Below are positions 1 to 9,219 of a DNA stretch of 64,000 nt, piece by piece; the first letter of the stretch is position 1; each line of letters opens with the position of its first letter. Under the pieces are notes generated by a model. That model was given only the letters and a program-made list of their open reading frames with translations, was not told where the DNA came from and searched no databases. The position numbers and the translations under genes are program-made. Origin of the DNA: Lysinibacillus louembei (lineage in GTDB: Bacteria; Bacillota; Bacilli; Bacillales_A; Planococcaceae); the NCBI RefSeq assembly GCF_033880585.1, contig NZ_CP137624.1, positions 248,001 to 312,000 of the forward strand, read 5' to 3'.

Positions 1-1781
1 CCACTTAAATATTGCCCTGTTAAGGAAGCGTCATTGTCCATTACTTCTGCAGGTGTTCCTTGTGCAACAATTTGTCCACCATGCACACCTGCCCCTGGCC
101 CAACATCAATAATATAATCTGCTGCCAGCATCGTATCCTCATCATGCTCAACAACAATTAATGTATTCCCTAAATCACGCATGCTTTGTAATGTCGTAAT
201 TAAGCGGTCATTATCACGCTGATGTAAGCCAATGGAAGGCTCATCTAAAATATATAAAACGCCTGTTAAACGAGAGCCGATTTGTGTTGCTAAACGAATG
301 CGTTGTGCCTCTCCACCAGATAAAGTACCTGCTGCACGTGATAATGTTAAATAATCTAAGCCAACATTCACTAAAAAGCCTAATCGCTCATGAATTTCGC
401 GCAAAATTAAGCGCGCAATCTGCAAATCCTTCTCCGATAATTGCAAGCCATCAAAGAAAGTATTCGCCTCTAAAATAGAAAACTTCGTCACTTCGCCAAT
501 ATGCTTATCATTTACTTTGACAGCTAACGTCTCAGGCTTTAAACGATAGCCTTTACATGATGGACATGGCTGCTCCGCCATATATTTCTCCATTTGCTCA
601 CGTACATAATCAGAGGACGTTTCACGAAAACGGCGCTCTACATTGTTTAGCACACCTTCAAACTCCGTTAGTTGACTACGCTTATGTCCAAATTCATTTT
701 CATAGTTGAATTGGATTTTATCTTTCCCAGAGCCTTTTAATACTTTATCCATTTTTGCTTTCGGTATATCTTTAATTGGTACATCCATCGGAATATCATA
801 ATGATCACATACCGCCTTTAACAATTGCGGGTAATATTGTGAGCTTGTTGGCTCCCATGGTGCAATAGCATGCTCAAGCAATGTTTTATTCCAATCAGGC
901 ACAACTAAGTCGATATCTACTTCTCGCTTCATACCTAGCCCATCGCACGATGTACATGCACCAAACGGACTATTAAATGAAAACATACGTGGCTCTAGCT
1001 CGCCGATTGAAAAGCCACATTGCGGACATGCATGGTGCTCGCTAAATAATAGCTCCTCATGCTCCATGACATCGACAACAACACGCCCTTCTGCTAGGCG
1101 TAATGCAGCCTCCAATGAATCGCTTAAACGCGCAGCAATGCCCTCCTTCATCACAACGCGGTCTACTACTACCTCAATCGTATGCTTTTTATTTTTATCC
1201 AACTCAATATTGTCATCTAAATCACGCAGCTCACCATCAATGCGCACACGTACATAGCCTTGCTTTTTCAAATCCTCTAATAGCTTAACATGCGTTCCTT
1301 TACGTCCTTCAATCATCGGTGCAAGTAGCTGCATTTTCGTACGCTCAGGATATTCCATTAAACGGTCTACCATTTGCTCAACAGTTTGCGATGTAATTTC
1401 AATGCCGTGTGTTGGACAAATAGGCTTGCCGATACGCGCAAATAGCAAGCGCAAATAATCATAAATTTCCGTTACAGTTCCAACAGTGGAGCGCGGATTG
1501 CGGCTCGTCGTTTTTTGATCAATGGAAATGGCTGGTGATAAGCCTTCAATTGTATCAACATCTGGCTTATCCATCTGTCCTAAAAACTGACGAGCATAGG
1601 CAGACAACGATTCAACGTAGCGACGTTGTCCTTCCGCATAAATCGTATCGAATGCTAATGAAGATTTACCAGATCCCGATAGCCCCGTTAAAACAACGAG
1701 CTGATCACGTGGAATGGTCACATCTATATTTTTTAAGTTATGTGCACGCGCACCTTGTACAACGATTTCTGTATTTTTCAA
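1..1781 (-). CDS. uvrA: UvrABC excinuclease subunit A, N-terminal 593 residues (cut by window edge)
   Basis: UvrA is the damage-scanning ATPase of nucleotide excision repair; it loads UvrB onto damaged DNA. The start is TTG at 1779-1781, seven bases after an AAAGGTAG ribosome site that overlaps the uvrB stop. The protein then opens MKNTEIVVQGARAHNLKN, a typical UvrA start. Visible parts are Walker A GLSGSGKSS (about residues 33-41), the insertion domain, a zinc-binding CPQC...CTSC module, the CPSCKGYRL region, the ABC signature LSGGEAQR and Walker B ILDEPSIGL of the first nucleotide site. UvrA is usually about 950 residues, so roughly the last third lies left of base 1. The gap to uvrB is 7 bases, so the two are co-transcribed. 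Identification is certain. Confidence 0.97.
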   Translation of the reverse strand, partial: MKNTEIVVQGARAHNLKNIDVTIPRDQLVVLTGLSGSGKSSLAFDTIYAEGQRRYVESLSAYARQFLGQMDKPDVDTIEGLSPAISIDQKTTSRNPRSTVGTVTEIYDYLRLLFARIGKPICPTHGIEITSQTVEQMVDRLMEYPERTKMQLLAPMIEGRKGTHVKLLEDLKKQGYVRVRIDGELRDLDDNIELDKNKKHTIEVVVDRVVMKEGIAARLSDSLEAALRLAEGRVVVDVMEHEELLFSEHHACPQCGFSIGELEPRMFSFNSPFGACTSCDGLGMKREVDIDLVVPDWNKTLLEHAIAPWEPTSSQYYPQLLKAVCDHYDIPMDVPIKDIPKAKMDKVLKGSGKDKIQFNYENEFGHKRSQLTEFEGVLNNVERRFRETSSDYVREQMEKYMAEQPCPSCKGYRLKPETLAVKVNDKHIGEVTKFSILEANTFFDGLQLSEKDLQIARLILREIHERLGFLVNVGLDYLTLSRAAGTLSGGEAQRIRLATQIGSRLTGVLYILDEPSIGLHQRDNDRLITTLQSMRDLGNTLIVVEHDEDTMLAADYIIDVGPGAGVHGGQIVAQGTPAEVMDNDASLTGQYLS

Positions 1782-1788
1782 TTGGAAT

Positions 1789-3771
1789 CTACCTTTCTGC
1801 CTTTAATTCGAAGATCGTATCTCGAAGCTCAGCTGCACGTTCAAAATCAAGCGCCTTTGATGCTTCCTTCATCTCTACTTCCAATGAGGCAATCAATTTG
1901 TCAATTTCAGCTTTCGTTAATTTCTTACCTTTCGTCACCTTCGTTACATATGTTTCCTCTTCCTCCGCAACCTGTGTTGCACGAATAACATCTGGAATTT
2001 TCTTAATAATCGTTTGCGGTGTAATGCCATGCTCCTCGTTATAGGCCGTTTGAATTGTACGACGACGTTGTGTTTCATCAATTGCCTTTTGCATGGAATC
2101 TGTCATTTTGTCCGCGTACATAATAACGTGACCATTTGCATTACGTGCGGCACGTCCAATTGTTTGAATAAGTGAACGCTCTGAGCGCAAGAAGCCTTCC
2201 TTGTCAGCATCTAAAATAGCGACAAGCGACACTTCTGGAATATCAAGTCCTTCTCGCAGTAAATTGATACCAACTAATACATCATGCGTTCCTTTACGTA
2301 GCTCCCGAATAATTTCAATACGTTCTAATGTTTTAATTTCAGAATGCAAATACTCTACTTTCAAGCCAATTTCCTTCAAATAGGAAGTTAAGTCCTCAGA
2401 CATTTTTTTCGTTAGTGTTGTAACTAAGACGCGTTCATTGCGCTTAATCCGTTGTTGAATTTCATCAATTAAATCATCAATTTGTCCCTCAATTGGGCGC
2501 ACATCAATTAACGGGTCTAGTAAGCCTGTTGGACGAATAATTTGCTCAACCATTTCTGGCGTATGCTCAATTTCATATGGTCCAGGCGTTGCAGAAACAT
2601 AAATCGCCTGACTAATTTTTGAATCAAACTCTTCAAATTTTAACGGGCGATTATCTAAAGCAGATGGCAAGCGGAAGCCATGCTCCACTAGCACTGATTT
2701 CCTCGCTTGGTCACCGTTATACATCCCGCGTACTTGCGGTAATGTTACGTGGCTCTCGTCAACAACAAGTAAAAAATCATCTGGGAAATAATCAAGCAAT
2801 GTATAAGGCGTTGCACCAGATTCCCGCAATGTTAAATGGCGTGAATAGTTTTCAATACCTGAGCAAAAGCCCATTTCTTTCATCATTTCTAAATCATAGT
2901 TCGTGCGCTGTTCTAAGCGCTGTGCCTCTAGTAGCTTATCTTCCGCACGAAACTTTGTGAGCTGCCCTTCTAGCTCAACCTCAATATTTTCAATCGCTTT
3001 ACGCATTTTTTCCTCGCGTGTAACGAAGTGAGATGCTGGGAAAATCGCAACATGATCACGCTCTGACAAAATTTCACCTGTTAATGCATTGACTTCTCGA
3101 ATACGATCAATTTCATCTCCGAAAAATTCCACACGAATACAATGTTCGTCACGTGATGCTGGGAAAATTTCCACAACATCGCCGCGCACGCGAAACGTTC
3201 CACGAATAAAATTAATATCGTTGCGCTCATATTGTACATCGACAAGTCGGCGTAACAGCTCATTGCGCTCAATTTCCATTCCTGAGCGAATGGACACAAC
3301 CATCTCTCGATATTCCTCAGGCGAACCTAAACCATAAATACAAGAAACAGAGGCAATAACAATGACATCGCTGCGCTCGAATAAGGCGGATGTTGCTGAA
3401 TGTCGTAGCTTATCAATTTCATCGTTAATGCTCGAATCTTTTTCAATATACGTATCCGTTTGTGGTACGTACGCTTCTGGTTGATAGTAATCATAATAGC
3501 TAACGAAATATTCCACCGCATTATTCGGGAAAAATTCCTTGAATTCACTATATAATTGCCCCGCCAGTGTTTTATTATGTGCCATTACTAAAGTAGGCTT
3601 GTTCACTTGCTGAATGACATTGGAAATAGTAAATGTTTTCCCTGTACCCGTTGCCCCTAATAATGTTTGGTGACGTTTGCCATCCTGCACCCCTTTAACT
3701 AGCTCCTTGATAGCATTCGGTTGATCGCCATTTGGTTGATAAGCTGATTGTAAATCGAAAGTTTCCGTCAT
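1789..3771 (-). CDS. uvrB: UvrABC excinuclease subunit B
   Basis: This is the 660-residue helicase-like UvrB, which verifies damage and recruits UvrC. Walker A is GATGTGKT (residues 39-46). The strand-separating beta-hairpin motif [12 protein letters not shown] lies near residue 95, and the Walker B-like DESH box in the middle. Conserved helicase motifs VSATPGPYE and QTIGRAARN follow, and the C-terminal UVR coiled-coil domain (about 620-655) contacts UvrC. Length is normal for the family. It is the first gene of a uvrB-uvrA operon, and the upstream region has a LexA-like box, as expected for SOS control. Confidence 0.98.
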   Translation of the reverse strand: MTETFDLQSAYQPNGDQPNAIKELVKGVQDGKRHQTLLGATGTGKTFTISNVIQQVNKPTLVMAHNKTLAGQLYSEFKEFFPNNAVEYFVSYYDYYQPEAYVPQTDTYIEKDSSINDEIDKLRHSATSALFERSDVIVIASVSCIYGLGSPEEYREMVVSIRSGMEIERNELLRRLVDVQYERNDINFIRGTFRVRGDVVEIFPASRDEHCIRVEFFGDEIDRIREVNALTGEILSERDHVAIFPASHFVTREEKMRKAIENIEVELEGQLTKFRAEDKLLEAQRLEQRTNYDLEMMKEMGFCSGIENYSRHLTLRESGATPYTLLDYFPDDFLLVVDESHVTLPQVRGMYNGDQARKSVLVEHGFRLPSALDNRPLKFEEFDSKISQAIYVSATPGPYEIEHTPEMVEQIIRPTGLLDPLIDVRPIEGQIDDLIDEIQQRIKRNERVLVTTLTKKMSEDLTSYLKEIGLKVEYLHSEIKTLERIEIIRELRKGTHDVLVGINLLREGLDIPEVSLVAILDADKEGFLRSERSLIQTIGRAARNANGHVIMYADKMTDSMQKAIDETQRRRTIQTAYNEEHGITPQTIIKKIPDVIRATQVAEEEETYVTKVTKGKKLTKAEIDKLIASLEVEMKEASKALDFERAAELRDTIFELKAER

Positions 3772-3807
3772 GCTTTTCCGTCCCTTCTTGCCAATCTTGT
3801 TAGTTGT

Positions 3808-3858
3808 ATTTTAGCATATTCATTTTCAAATATCGACAATTAAGCGAACATATATTCC
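3808..3858 (-). promoter_or_regulatory. uvrB promoter region with LexA/DinR-like SOS box
   Basis: At 3845-3858 the plus strand reads CGAACATATATTCC, matching the Bacillus LexA consensus CGAACATATGTTCG at 12 of 14 positions. Downstream toward uvrB lies an extended -10 (TGCTAAAAT on the minus strand, 3808-3816). A convincing -35 is not visible. The box sits about 75 bases before the uvrB start codon. Confidence 0.6.
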
Positions 3859-3888
3859 TCGGATATTTATATCGCTGTATTTTTGACC

Positions 3889-3931
3889 AAAACAAAAACA
3901 GCACGTTAGATTTCCTTTCTCTAACATGCTG
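3889..3931 (-). terminator. Rho-independent terminator after the IDEAL-domain gene
   Basis: A 12-bp stem pairs 3899-3910 with 3920-3931 around a 9-base loop. The one non-Watson-Crick position is a G-U pair only on the minus strand. TTTTTGTTTT follows on that strand. This fixes the orientation and ends transcription of the gene stopping at 3962. Confidence 0.8.
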
Positions 3932-3961
3932 CTCTATTTATGTTGCAACCCTTTAAGTGTT

Positions 3962-4222
3962 TCACATAAAGGCAATGCTTTCTTCATTTGGTTGTTCCTC
4001 CAACTCACGTAATTCATTTGTATAAGCGTAAAAATCTCGTTCATTTCTTTCATCTAGTGCCACATCGATTAATTCTTTTAAGTTTTCAATTCTTTGCAAT
4101 CTTTGAAGCCTACTTAAAAATAAGTCCAAATAAATATCGCTCAATAACTGCTCACATTGATTTTTGTTTCCTTGCTGACCTACTGCCCTTAAAAACTCAG
4201 TGTATGAATAGTATTTATCCAT
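3962..4222 (-). CDS. IDEAL-domain protein, 86 residues
   Basis: A short cytoplasmic protein whose C-terminal half, ELIDVALDERNERDFYAYTN..., fits the IDEAL domain (named after its I-D-E-A-L motif) found in small Bacillales proteins. In ComK-controlled systems this domain also occurs in adaptor-like proteins, but no role can be assigned here. The ATG at 4220-4222 is preferred because the GAGGTG ribosome site ends six bases before it. The in-frame GTG three codons earlier overlaps that site. It is transcribed alone: divergent from comK, with its own terminator downstream. Confidence 0.75.
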   Translation of the reverse strand: MDKYYSYTEFLRAVGQQGNKNQCEQLLSDIYLDLFLSRLQRLQRIENLKELIDVALDERNERDFYAYTNELRELEEQPNEESIAFM

Positions 4223-4308
4223 TTTAATCACCTCGATGCTCTTTTTTCTATTATATAGGAGGTAAATTTAATTTGCAATATTTTCTGATAATTTTATCTA
4301 TTCAAATT

Positions 4309-4355
4309 AAAATGCAATTTCATTATTGAGTTTATCACTAAATATGTATTATAAT
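4309..4355 (+). promoter_or_regulatory. Predicted comK promoter with an adjacent ComK-box-like half site
   Basis: TTGAGT (4326-4331), an 18-base spacer and TATAAT (4350-4355) form a sigma-A promoter 52 bases before the comK start. AAAA-N5-TTTC at 4309-4321 just upstream is one mismatch from a ComK AT-box (AAAA-N5-TTTT), which could allow autoactivation. The second half box of a full K-site is not clear. Confidence 0.5.
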
Positions 4356-4406
4356 GGATATTGTAGAGGATGTAGGCTATTCAATTTTATTGAAGGAGGT
4401 CTTCGT

Positions 4407-4901
4407 TTGAATCAAAATATGAAGCATGTAAAATCTTATCATATTACAAATGCAACTTATTTGCTTTTACCAATACCAAAAGGCAAGCGAGTAGTACATA
4501 CTCTCGTCTTTGATAAAACTGGTTGCCTCTATGTTTCACAAAGCCCTATGAAAATTATTAATGCCTCTTGTAGGCAAATGGGAAGCAGCTATCAATCTGC
4601 TAAAGAGCTTTCCAAACAATACTTCGGCGAAAATAAACATAAACTCCCCATTGTAGTCGCCATGACCTACGGAGACCCTTATGTTATGTTCCCTTTAATG
4701 TCTCCCAAATCTCCTTTAAACGGATGGGTATCATTCAACTCCTTAATTAATATCCGAGATCAAGAAGGTCAAATTAACGTCACATTCAAAAATTTTGTAG
4801 ATTCCAATTTAGATATTCAATATACATCTTTTTGTAAGCAATATGTCCATGCAGCAATGTTACATAAGCATTTAACAGCTAAATGGAAGCATTTTGTTTA
4901 A
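4407..4901 (+). CDS. comK: Competence transcription factor ComK (first copy)
   Basis: ComK is the master activator of DNA-uptake genes, binding paired AT-boxes in the minor groove. This 164-residue protein carries the family core: FDKTGCLYVSQSPMKIINASCR, then GSSY, then a basic/aromatic stretch, PLMSPKSP and GWVSF. B. subtilis ComK is 192 residues; this copy lacks most of the C-terminal tail. The start is TTG at 4407-4409, seven bases after GAAGGAGGT; the longer in-frame opening from 4326 has no ribosome site and overlaps the promoter. It is the only plus-strand gene in the left half of the window and is single-cistron. A second, longer ComK-like gene lies at 18681-19223. Confidence 0.85.
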   Translation: MNQNMKHVKSYHITNATYLLLPIPKGKRVVHTLVFDKTGCLYVSQSPMKIINASCRQMGSSYQSAKELSKQYFGENKHKLPIVVAMTYGDPYVMFPLMSPKSPLNGWVSFNSLINIRDQEGQINVTFKNFVDSNLDIQYTSFCKQYVHAAMLHKHLTAKWKHFV

Positions 4902-4928
4902 TTTCATCTCTATATCCTCTACATATTT

Positions 4929-4960
4929 AAAGCCTTCCTTTATTTAGCGGAAGGCTTTTT
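4929..4960. terminator. Convergent terminator shared by comK and the EamA gene
   Basis: A perfect 10-bp stem AAAGCCTTCC / GGAAGGCTTT (4929-4938 and 4949-4958) has a 10-base loop and TTTTTC following on the plus strand. It serves comK directly. It also covers the last codons and stop of the minus-strand EamA gene and ends that operon less strongly. Confidence 0.8.
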
Positions 4961-5824
4961 CTTAAGTGCTTGAATGTTCATAACAACTAGGCTCGCTATC
5001 ATTAAAGGTAAACCAATTGCAATACCTAAATGGAAAGGCTCCTGCAAAAAGAGGATACCTAAAGTTACCGTAATAAAAGGAACAATAAATGTTACCATTA
5101 AGGCGAGAATAGGACCACCTGTCGAAACAATTTGGTAGAAAATAACATAGCCTAAACCTGAGCTTAAACAGCCTAAAACAAGCAATGGTAAAAATACATT
5201 TAATTCCCCAAGATCCATAAATGCACGTGGCTCCATTATGATGCTGATTACACCGTTAAAAACGACAGAAATAAGTAATGTCCAAAATCCTAATAATATG
5301 GCTGAAATATTTGTATAATATTTTTTTACCCAAATAGAATTTAAAGCATAGGACATTGTAACAGCAAGCATTAATAATGCATGGTAAATAGAAAACTGAG
5401 TCCCTGCGGCTTGTCCTGAAAAAACAATTAAAATAGCAACAGCTATAAAGCCGATAAGTAAGCTTATTGTTTGATTCCATGATGGCTTCGCTTTCAAAAT
5501 CACAATTGAAAATATTAAAGCAAACAAAGGTGTTGTCGCATTTAATATACCGCTTAGTCCCGTATCAAGTCCTTGAAGAGAAAACGCCATAATATTCCAA
5601 GGTATGGCAGCTCCTAAAGCTAAAACAAATATAAATAGAGGGCTTATTTTCAGTTGGATTCGATTTTTTTTCAAAAGTACAAACGGCAATAATGCTAGTA
5701 ACCCAAATAAGCAACGGAAAAATACAATTGTCGATGGACCAAAATATGTTAAGAGCCCCTTCGTCCAAAAAAAAGCCGATCCCCATAATAAGCTAAGTAT
5801 AATTAAATAGATAAATGATTTCAT
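4940..5824 (-). CDS. EamA/DMT-superfamily permease
   Basis: A 294-residue membrane protein with about ten hydrophobic helices in two repeats, each like an EamA domain (opening LSLLWGSAFFWTKGLL, second repeat from about residue 150). Family members export or import small metabolites such as amino acids, purines or sugars. Its start overlaps the ribokinase stop by four bases (ATGA), so it is the last gene of the nucleoside/ribose operon. The linkage suggests a metabolite carrier tied to that pathway, but the substrate cannot be read from the sequence. Confidence 0.85.
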   Translation of the reverse strand: MKSFIYLIILSLLWGSAFFWTKGLLTYFGPSTIVFFRCLFGLLALLPFVLLKKNRIQLKISPLFIFVLALGAAIPWNIMAFSLQGLDTGLSGILNATTPLFALIFSIVILKAKPSWNQTISLLIGFIAVAILIVFSGQAAGTQFSIYHALLMLAVTMSYALNSIWVKKYYTNISAILLGFWTLLISVVFNGVISIIMEPRAFMDLGELNVFLPLLVLGCLSSGLGYVIFYQIVSTGGPILALMVTFIVPFITVTLGILFLQEPFHLGIAIGLPLMIASLVVMNIQALKKKPSAK

Positions 5825-6717
5825 CGCTCATTCACTTTCAAGGATACAGGAATCATCGGCTGTGCCCCCATTTGTGTAACAACATACTCAGAAACTTTTG
5901 ATGCATACACAATGCTTTCCTTTAATGTCATTCCATTGCATTGTGCTACAGCTAAAGCACCATTAAATGCATCTCCAGCACCTGTAGTATCCTTAACCTC
6001 TACCTTATTTACTCGTACATAGCCTCGTTCACTGGCATTCATATAAAAAGCCCCGTTCTCACCTAATGTGACAACAATAGCCTTTACACCTTTTTCTAAT
6101 AGAATTGTACAAGCTTGAATTAATTGCTCATCCGTATTTATTTTCATTCCACTCAGTATTTCTAATTCTGTTTCATTCGGTGTTAAAATGGAAACATTGG
6201 CCAATAAAGCATCACTTATTATTTGTGCTGGAGCGGGATTTAATATGATTGGTACACCTTTTTTTGCCGCAATATTCGCTGCTTGCTCTACCGCTTGTAT
6301 CGGAATCTCTAATTGCAAAAGAAGAACCTTACTTGTTTCAATCGTTTCCTTATGCACATCGATTTGTGCTGGTGTAACAAGAAAATTGGCACCTGGGAAT
6401 AAAACAATCGCATTTTCTCCAGAGTTTGCAAGCTGGATAATTGCTTGACCAGTTGCACCAACCTGCTGAACTGCCTCGATATTTACGCCTTTATTTTGCA
6501 GATTCTCTACAATCTGTTGCCCAAAATTATCCTCTCCGACATTTCCTATGAAGTGTACATCTGCACCTAATTGTCCTGCTGTAACAGCTTGATTCGCTCC
6601 TTTTCCTCCGAAAAACAGCTGATGCTTTGTACTGTGTAACGTTTCACCTGGCTTCACGATATGAGGAACGCGGTATACAAGATCCATGTTAGTGCTTCCT
6701 ACAACTGCTATTTTCAT
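5821..6717 (-). CDS. rbsK: Ribokinase, PfkB family
   Basis: Phosphorylates ribose (or a related sugar released from nucleosides) to ribose-5-phosphate. This 298-residue PfkB kinase opens MKIAVVGSTNMDL. It has the substrate-site motif GGKGANQA (37-44) and the C-terminal anion-hole/catalytic motif DTTGAGDAFNGAL (243-255), with Asp249 as the predicted base. The ATG at 6715-6717 is preferred; an in-frame GTG seven codons earlier lies inside the AAGGGAG ribosome site. Lying directly after an ECF importer and in the same operon as a nucleoside hydrolase, it most likely consumes the ribose produced. A nucleoside kinase of the same fold is the main alternative. Confidence 0.9.
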   Translation of the reverse strand: MKIAVVGSTNMDLVYRVPHIVKPGETLHSTKHQLFFGGKGANQAVTAGQLGADVHFIGNVGEDNFGQQIVENLQNKGVNIEAVQQVGATGQAIIQLANSGENAIVLFPGANFLVTPAQIDVHKETIETSKVLLLQLEIPIQAVEQAANIAAKKGVPIILNPAPAQIISDALLANVSILTPNETELEILSGMKINTDEQLIQACTILLEKGVKAIVVTLGENGAFYMNASERGYVRVNKVEVKDTTGAGDAFNGALAVAQCNGMTLKESIVYASKVSEYVVTQMGAQPMIPVSLKVNER

Positions 6718-6734
6718 GAATGATACCGCTCCCT

Positions 6735-7547
6735 TCACTTTTTTTGCTGTGCTAAAATTGATTCAAACAATTCATTTTTCGATAAAATCTTTGAAGAAAA
6801 CCCTAGCTGCATTGCCATTTGCGCAACTGCCGGTGGCTTCAGCATACTTTGCTCTAAAACATTTTCATTGTAAAAAATATGCTGTGCATCTCCATCAATG
6901 ACTAATTTGCGATTCGCCATCACAACAATGCGCTGAAAATGCTCTGTGACAAACTCCATATCGTGTGTAATTGTGACAACCGTTTTTTGTTTCTCTGTTA
7001 GTACATCAAGCAAGTTACTTAACACCTGTAAGCCCACTTTATCTTGTCCAGCAGTAGGCTCATCCAAAATAATAATATCCGAATCCATTGCAAGCACAGA
7101 TGCAATCGTCACAAATTTCCTTACAGAATACGGGAGATTATATGGATTTTCATCCGCAAATTCAGAAATGCCACATAGCTCCATTGCCCAATTTGTTAGT
7201 TCATCTACTCGCTCAGGCTCAAAGCCCATGTTTTTTGGACCAAAGCGCACCTCTGATTCTACATCATTGTGGAAAATTTGGTCATCTGGATTTTGGAAAA
7301 CATAGCCTACTTTCCTTGAGATTTTTGCGGTAGTATAATTCTGCGTATCCCAATCACCGACCAATACATTGCCCTCGCTCGGTTTCAGTAAGCCGTTCAT
7401 GAGCTTGACAGCCGTTGTTTTTCCAGCACCATTTTGCCCTATAATGGCAACACGTTCTCCAGATGTGAAAGATAAAGTAAGGTTTTCCAATGCTTTTGTG
7501 CCATCAGGATAAGAAAAGCTTACATTGTTCATATGAAGCTCAGTCAT
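6735..7547 (-). CDS. ECF importer ATPase with degenerate signature motif
   Basis: One of two ABC ATPases that power the ECF module. The 270-residue protein has Walker A GQNGAGKT (37-44), a Q-loop VFQNPDDQ, Walker B IIILDEPTAGQD and a switch His in TITHD. Where the ABC signature LSGGQ is expected it reads LPYSVRKFV, so the composite site using this motif is probably altered. Its partner has a normal LSGGQ, so the heterodimer is likely asymmetric. The start ATG (7545-7547) follows GGTGG and overlaps the upstream ATPase gene by 8 bases. Confidence 0.9.
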   Translation of the reverse strand: MTELHMNNVSFSYPDGTKALENLTLSFTSGERVAIIGQNGAGKTTAVKLMNGLLKPSEGNVLVGDWDTQNYTTAKISRKVGYVFQNPDDQIFHNDVESEVRFGPKNMGFEPERVDELTNWAMELCGISEFADENPYNLPYSVRKFVTIASVLAMDSDIIILDEPTAGQDKVGLQVLSNLLDVLTEKQKTVVTITHDMEFVTEHFQRIVVMANRKLVIDGDAQHIFYNENVLEQSMLKPPAVAQMAMQLGFSSKILSKNELFESILAQQKK

Positions 7548-8400
7548 GTTTAACCACCCCATCTATATTTAGTGCCTCCGCTAATTCATCCGCTCGAATT
7601 GGAATAAAGGAAAGAGGTACACCTGCCTTTTGTAACTGAAGCGCAACCTCCGTTACATGCGGATATTGGATTTGATATTGCTCAAATACTGGATTAGCTA
7701 GCACCTCACGTACCGGCCCTTGCAGTACGAGTTCACCTTCATGCATAACAAGTAAATCATCCGCATACTGTGCAATTAAATCCATTTTATGCTCCACTAA
7801 AATAATCGTTTTTCCACGTTCCTTCATTAAACGAATAATATCAAATATATGCTCTGTACCGATTGGGTCTAGCTGTGAAGTTGGCTCATCGATTACTAAA
7901 ATTTCTGGATCCATCACAATGATCGAAGCTAGTGCTACACGCTGCCTTTGTCCACCTGAAAGCCCCGTCGGATTTTTATCGCGTAAATGCTCAATTTTTA
8001 CAAGCTTCAATATTTCTTCAACACGAGCTTTAATTTCTTCAACTGGTACACCTAGATTTTCCAACCCATAAGCTACCTCTTCAAATACGTTATCCTTCAC
8101 ACCTGAAACTTGGATAAAGGGGTTTTGAAATACATAGCCTACCTTCTCACCAAGCTGACCTAATTGATAATCTTCCATTTTTATTTGATCTATTATGACC
8201 TCTCCCTCTAAATCCCCTTTATAAAAATGGGGGACGAAGCCACGTATTGTATTACATAACGTCGTTTTCCCAGAGCCGTTATTGCCAATAATTGCAGTAA
8301 ACTTCCCTTTTTCAATGGAAAATGATACATCCTTTAATACAGGATCATCACCTACAGGGTAGCGATAGGATACATTGTTCAACTTAATTACTGATGTCAT
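7540..8400 (-). CDS. ECF importer ATPase, canonical
   Basis: The second ABC ATPase of the ECF importer, 286 residues. It has Walker A GNNGSGKT (39-46), Q-loop VFQNPFIQ, signature LSGGQRQRVALA, Walker B LVIDEPTSQLD and switch His in LVEHKMD. The start at 8398-8400 has an excellent GGAGG site eight bases upstream and overlaps the EcfT stop as ATGA. With the neighbouring ATPase, EcfT and the S protein it makes a complete dedicated (group I) ECF importer. Confidence 0.93.
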   Translation of the reverse strand: MTSVIKLNNVSYRYPVGDDPVLKDVSFSIEKGKFTAIIGNNGSGKTTLCNTIRGFVPHFYKGDLEGEVIIDQIKMEDYQLGQLGEKVGYVFQNPFIQVSGVKDNVFEEVAYGLENLGVPVEEIKARVEEILKLVKIEHLRDKNPTGLSGGQRQRVALASIIVMDPEILVIDEPTSQLDPIGTEHIFDIIRLMKERGKTIILVEHKMDLIAQYADDLLVMHEGELVLQGPVREVLANPVFEQYQIQYPHVTEVALQLQKAGVPLSFIPIRADELAEALNIDGVVKHD

Positions 8401-9140
8401 AAAATAAACCTCCAAACGATTACAGCTACAAAAATAACAATATAGACAAACGGCAATAGACGATCTATTGTACTTTTCGTTAGCTTGTGTAAGCTCGTCT
8501 TTTTAACGGGTGCAGAAAATGCGCGAGATTCTAATGTTATCGCTCGTTCCTCTGTCCCAGCAATGGATGATAAAATAAGCGGGGTTAATGTTGGTATGAA
8601 AGCTTTCGCACGCACTAATAAAGAGCCTTCCGTTTCAACACCACGCGTTTTTTGCGCCTCCATAATCGTATTGGCTTGACGCTTCATCTCTGGAATAATT
8701 TGCAATGTAGATAAAACAACATAAGCCCCCATTGGTGGTAGCCCAATATCTTCAAGTGCTTTTACAAAATCTCGCACTTCTGTCATGCGGAAAAATAAAA
8801 TAAAGGCAGAGCCAATCGCTAAAATTCGAGATGTTAAAATCAGACCGTAGTTTAACCCCTCTTGCTTTATCGATAAAAACTTCCAGCTCCATAATACTTG
8901 CTCTCCAGGATAGAAAAACATTTGCATAATGAAAATAATAATAAGTATGCTTAAAAGTGCTTTTAAAACAACATTAAGAAACTCCTTTGCTACACCTGCT
9001 AATAACGCAATCAATACTAGAATTGGAAAGAGTGCAAATGCAAATAAATAGCCTGGAACGATTACTGCCATCCCTAATATGAAAAGTGCGAAATAAAATT
9101 TAGTCATCGGATGAAGCTGTAACAATGCATTTTGTTTCAT
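8397..9140 (-). CDS. ecfT: ECF importer transmembrane coupling protein EcfT
   Basis: EcfT (247 residues) couples ATP hydrolysis to toppling of the S component. It has about five or six hydrophobic helices. Two coupling motifs of the family are visible: AQKTRG near residue 160 and ESRAF near residue 205. These contact grooves in the two ATPases. The gene sits between the S component and the ATPases in the usual operon order. A 79-base gap upstream contains a small hairpin. Confidence 0.92.
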   Translation of the reverse strand: MKQNALLQLHPMTKFYFALFILGMAVIVPGYLFAFALFPILVLIALLAGVAKEFLNVVLKALLSILIIIFIMQMFFYPGEQVLWSWKFLSIKQEGLNYGLILTSRILAIGSAFILFFRMTEVRDFVKALEDIGLPPMGAYVVLSTLQIIPEMKRQANTIMEAQKTRGVETEGSLLVRAKAFIPTLTPLILSSIAGTEERAITLESRAFSAPVKKTSLHKLTKSTIDRLLPFVYIVIFVAVIVWRFIL

Positions 9141-9181
9141 TATAGATGGACCTCCTTATACCTATGTTACCTTAAGATAAA

Positions 9182-9213
9182 CTCTTCCCGCCTACTACAT
9201 TAGACGAGAAGAG
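9182..9213 (-). other. Intercistronic hairpin between S component and EcfT genes
   Basis: A 9-bp stem pairs 9182-9190 (CTCTTCCCG) with 9205-9213 (CGAGAAGAG), using one G-U pair on the minus strand. No U-tract follows, so it looks more like an mRNA-processing or stability element than a terminator. Confidence 0.4.
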
Positions 9214-9219
9214 AAAACA

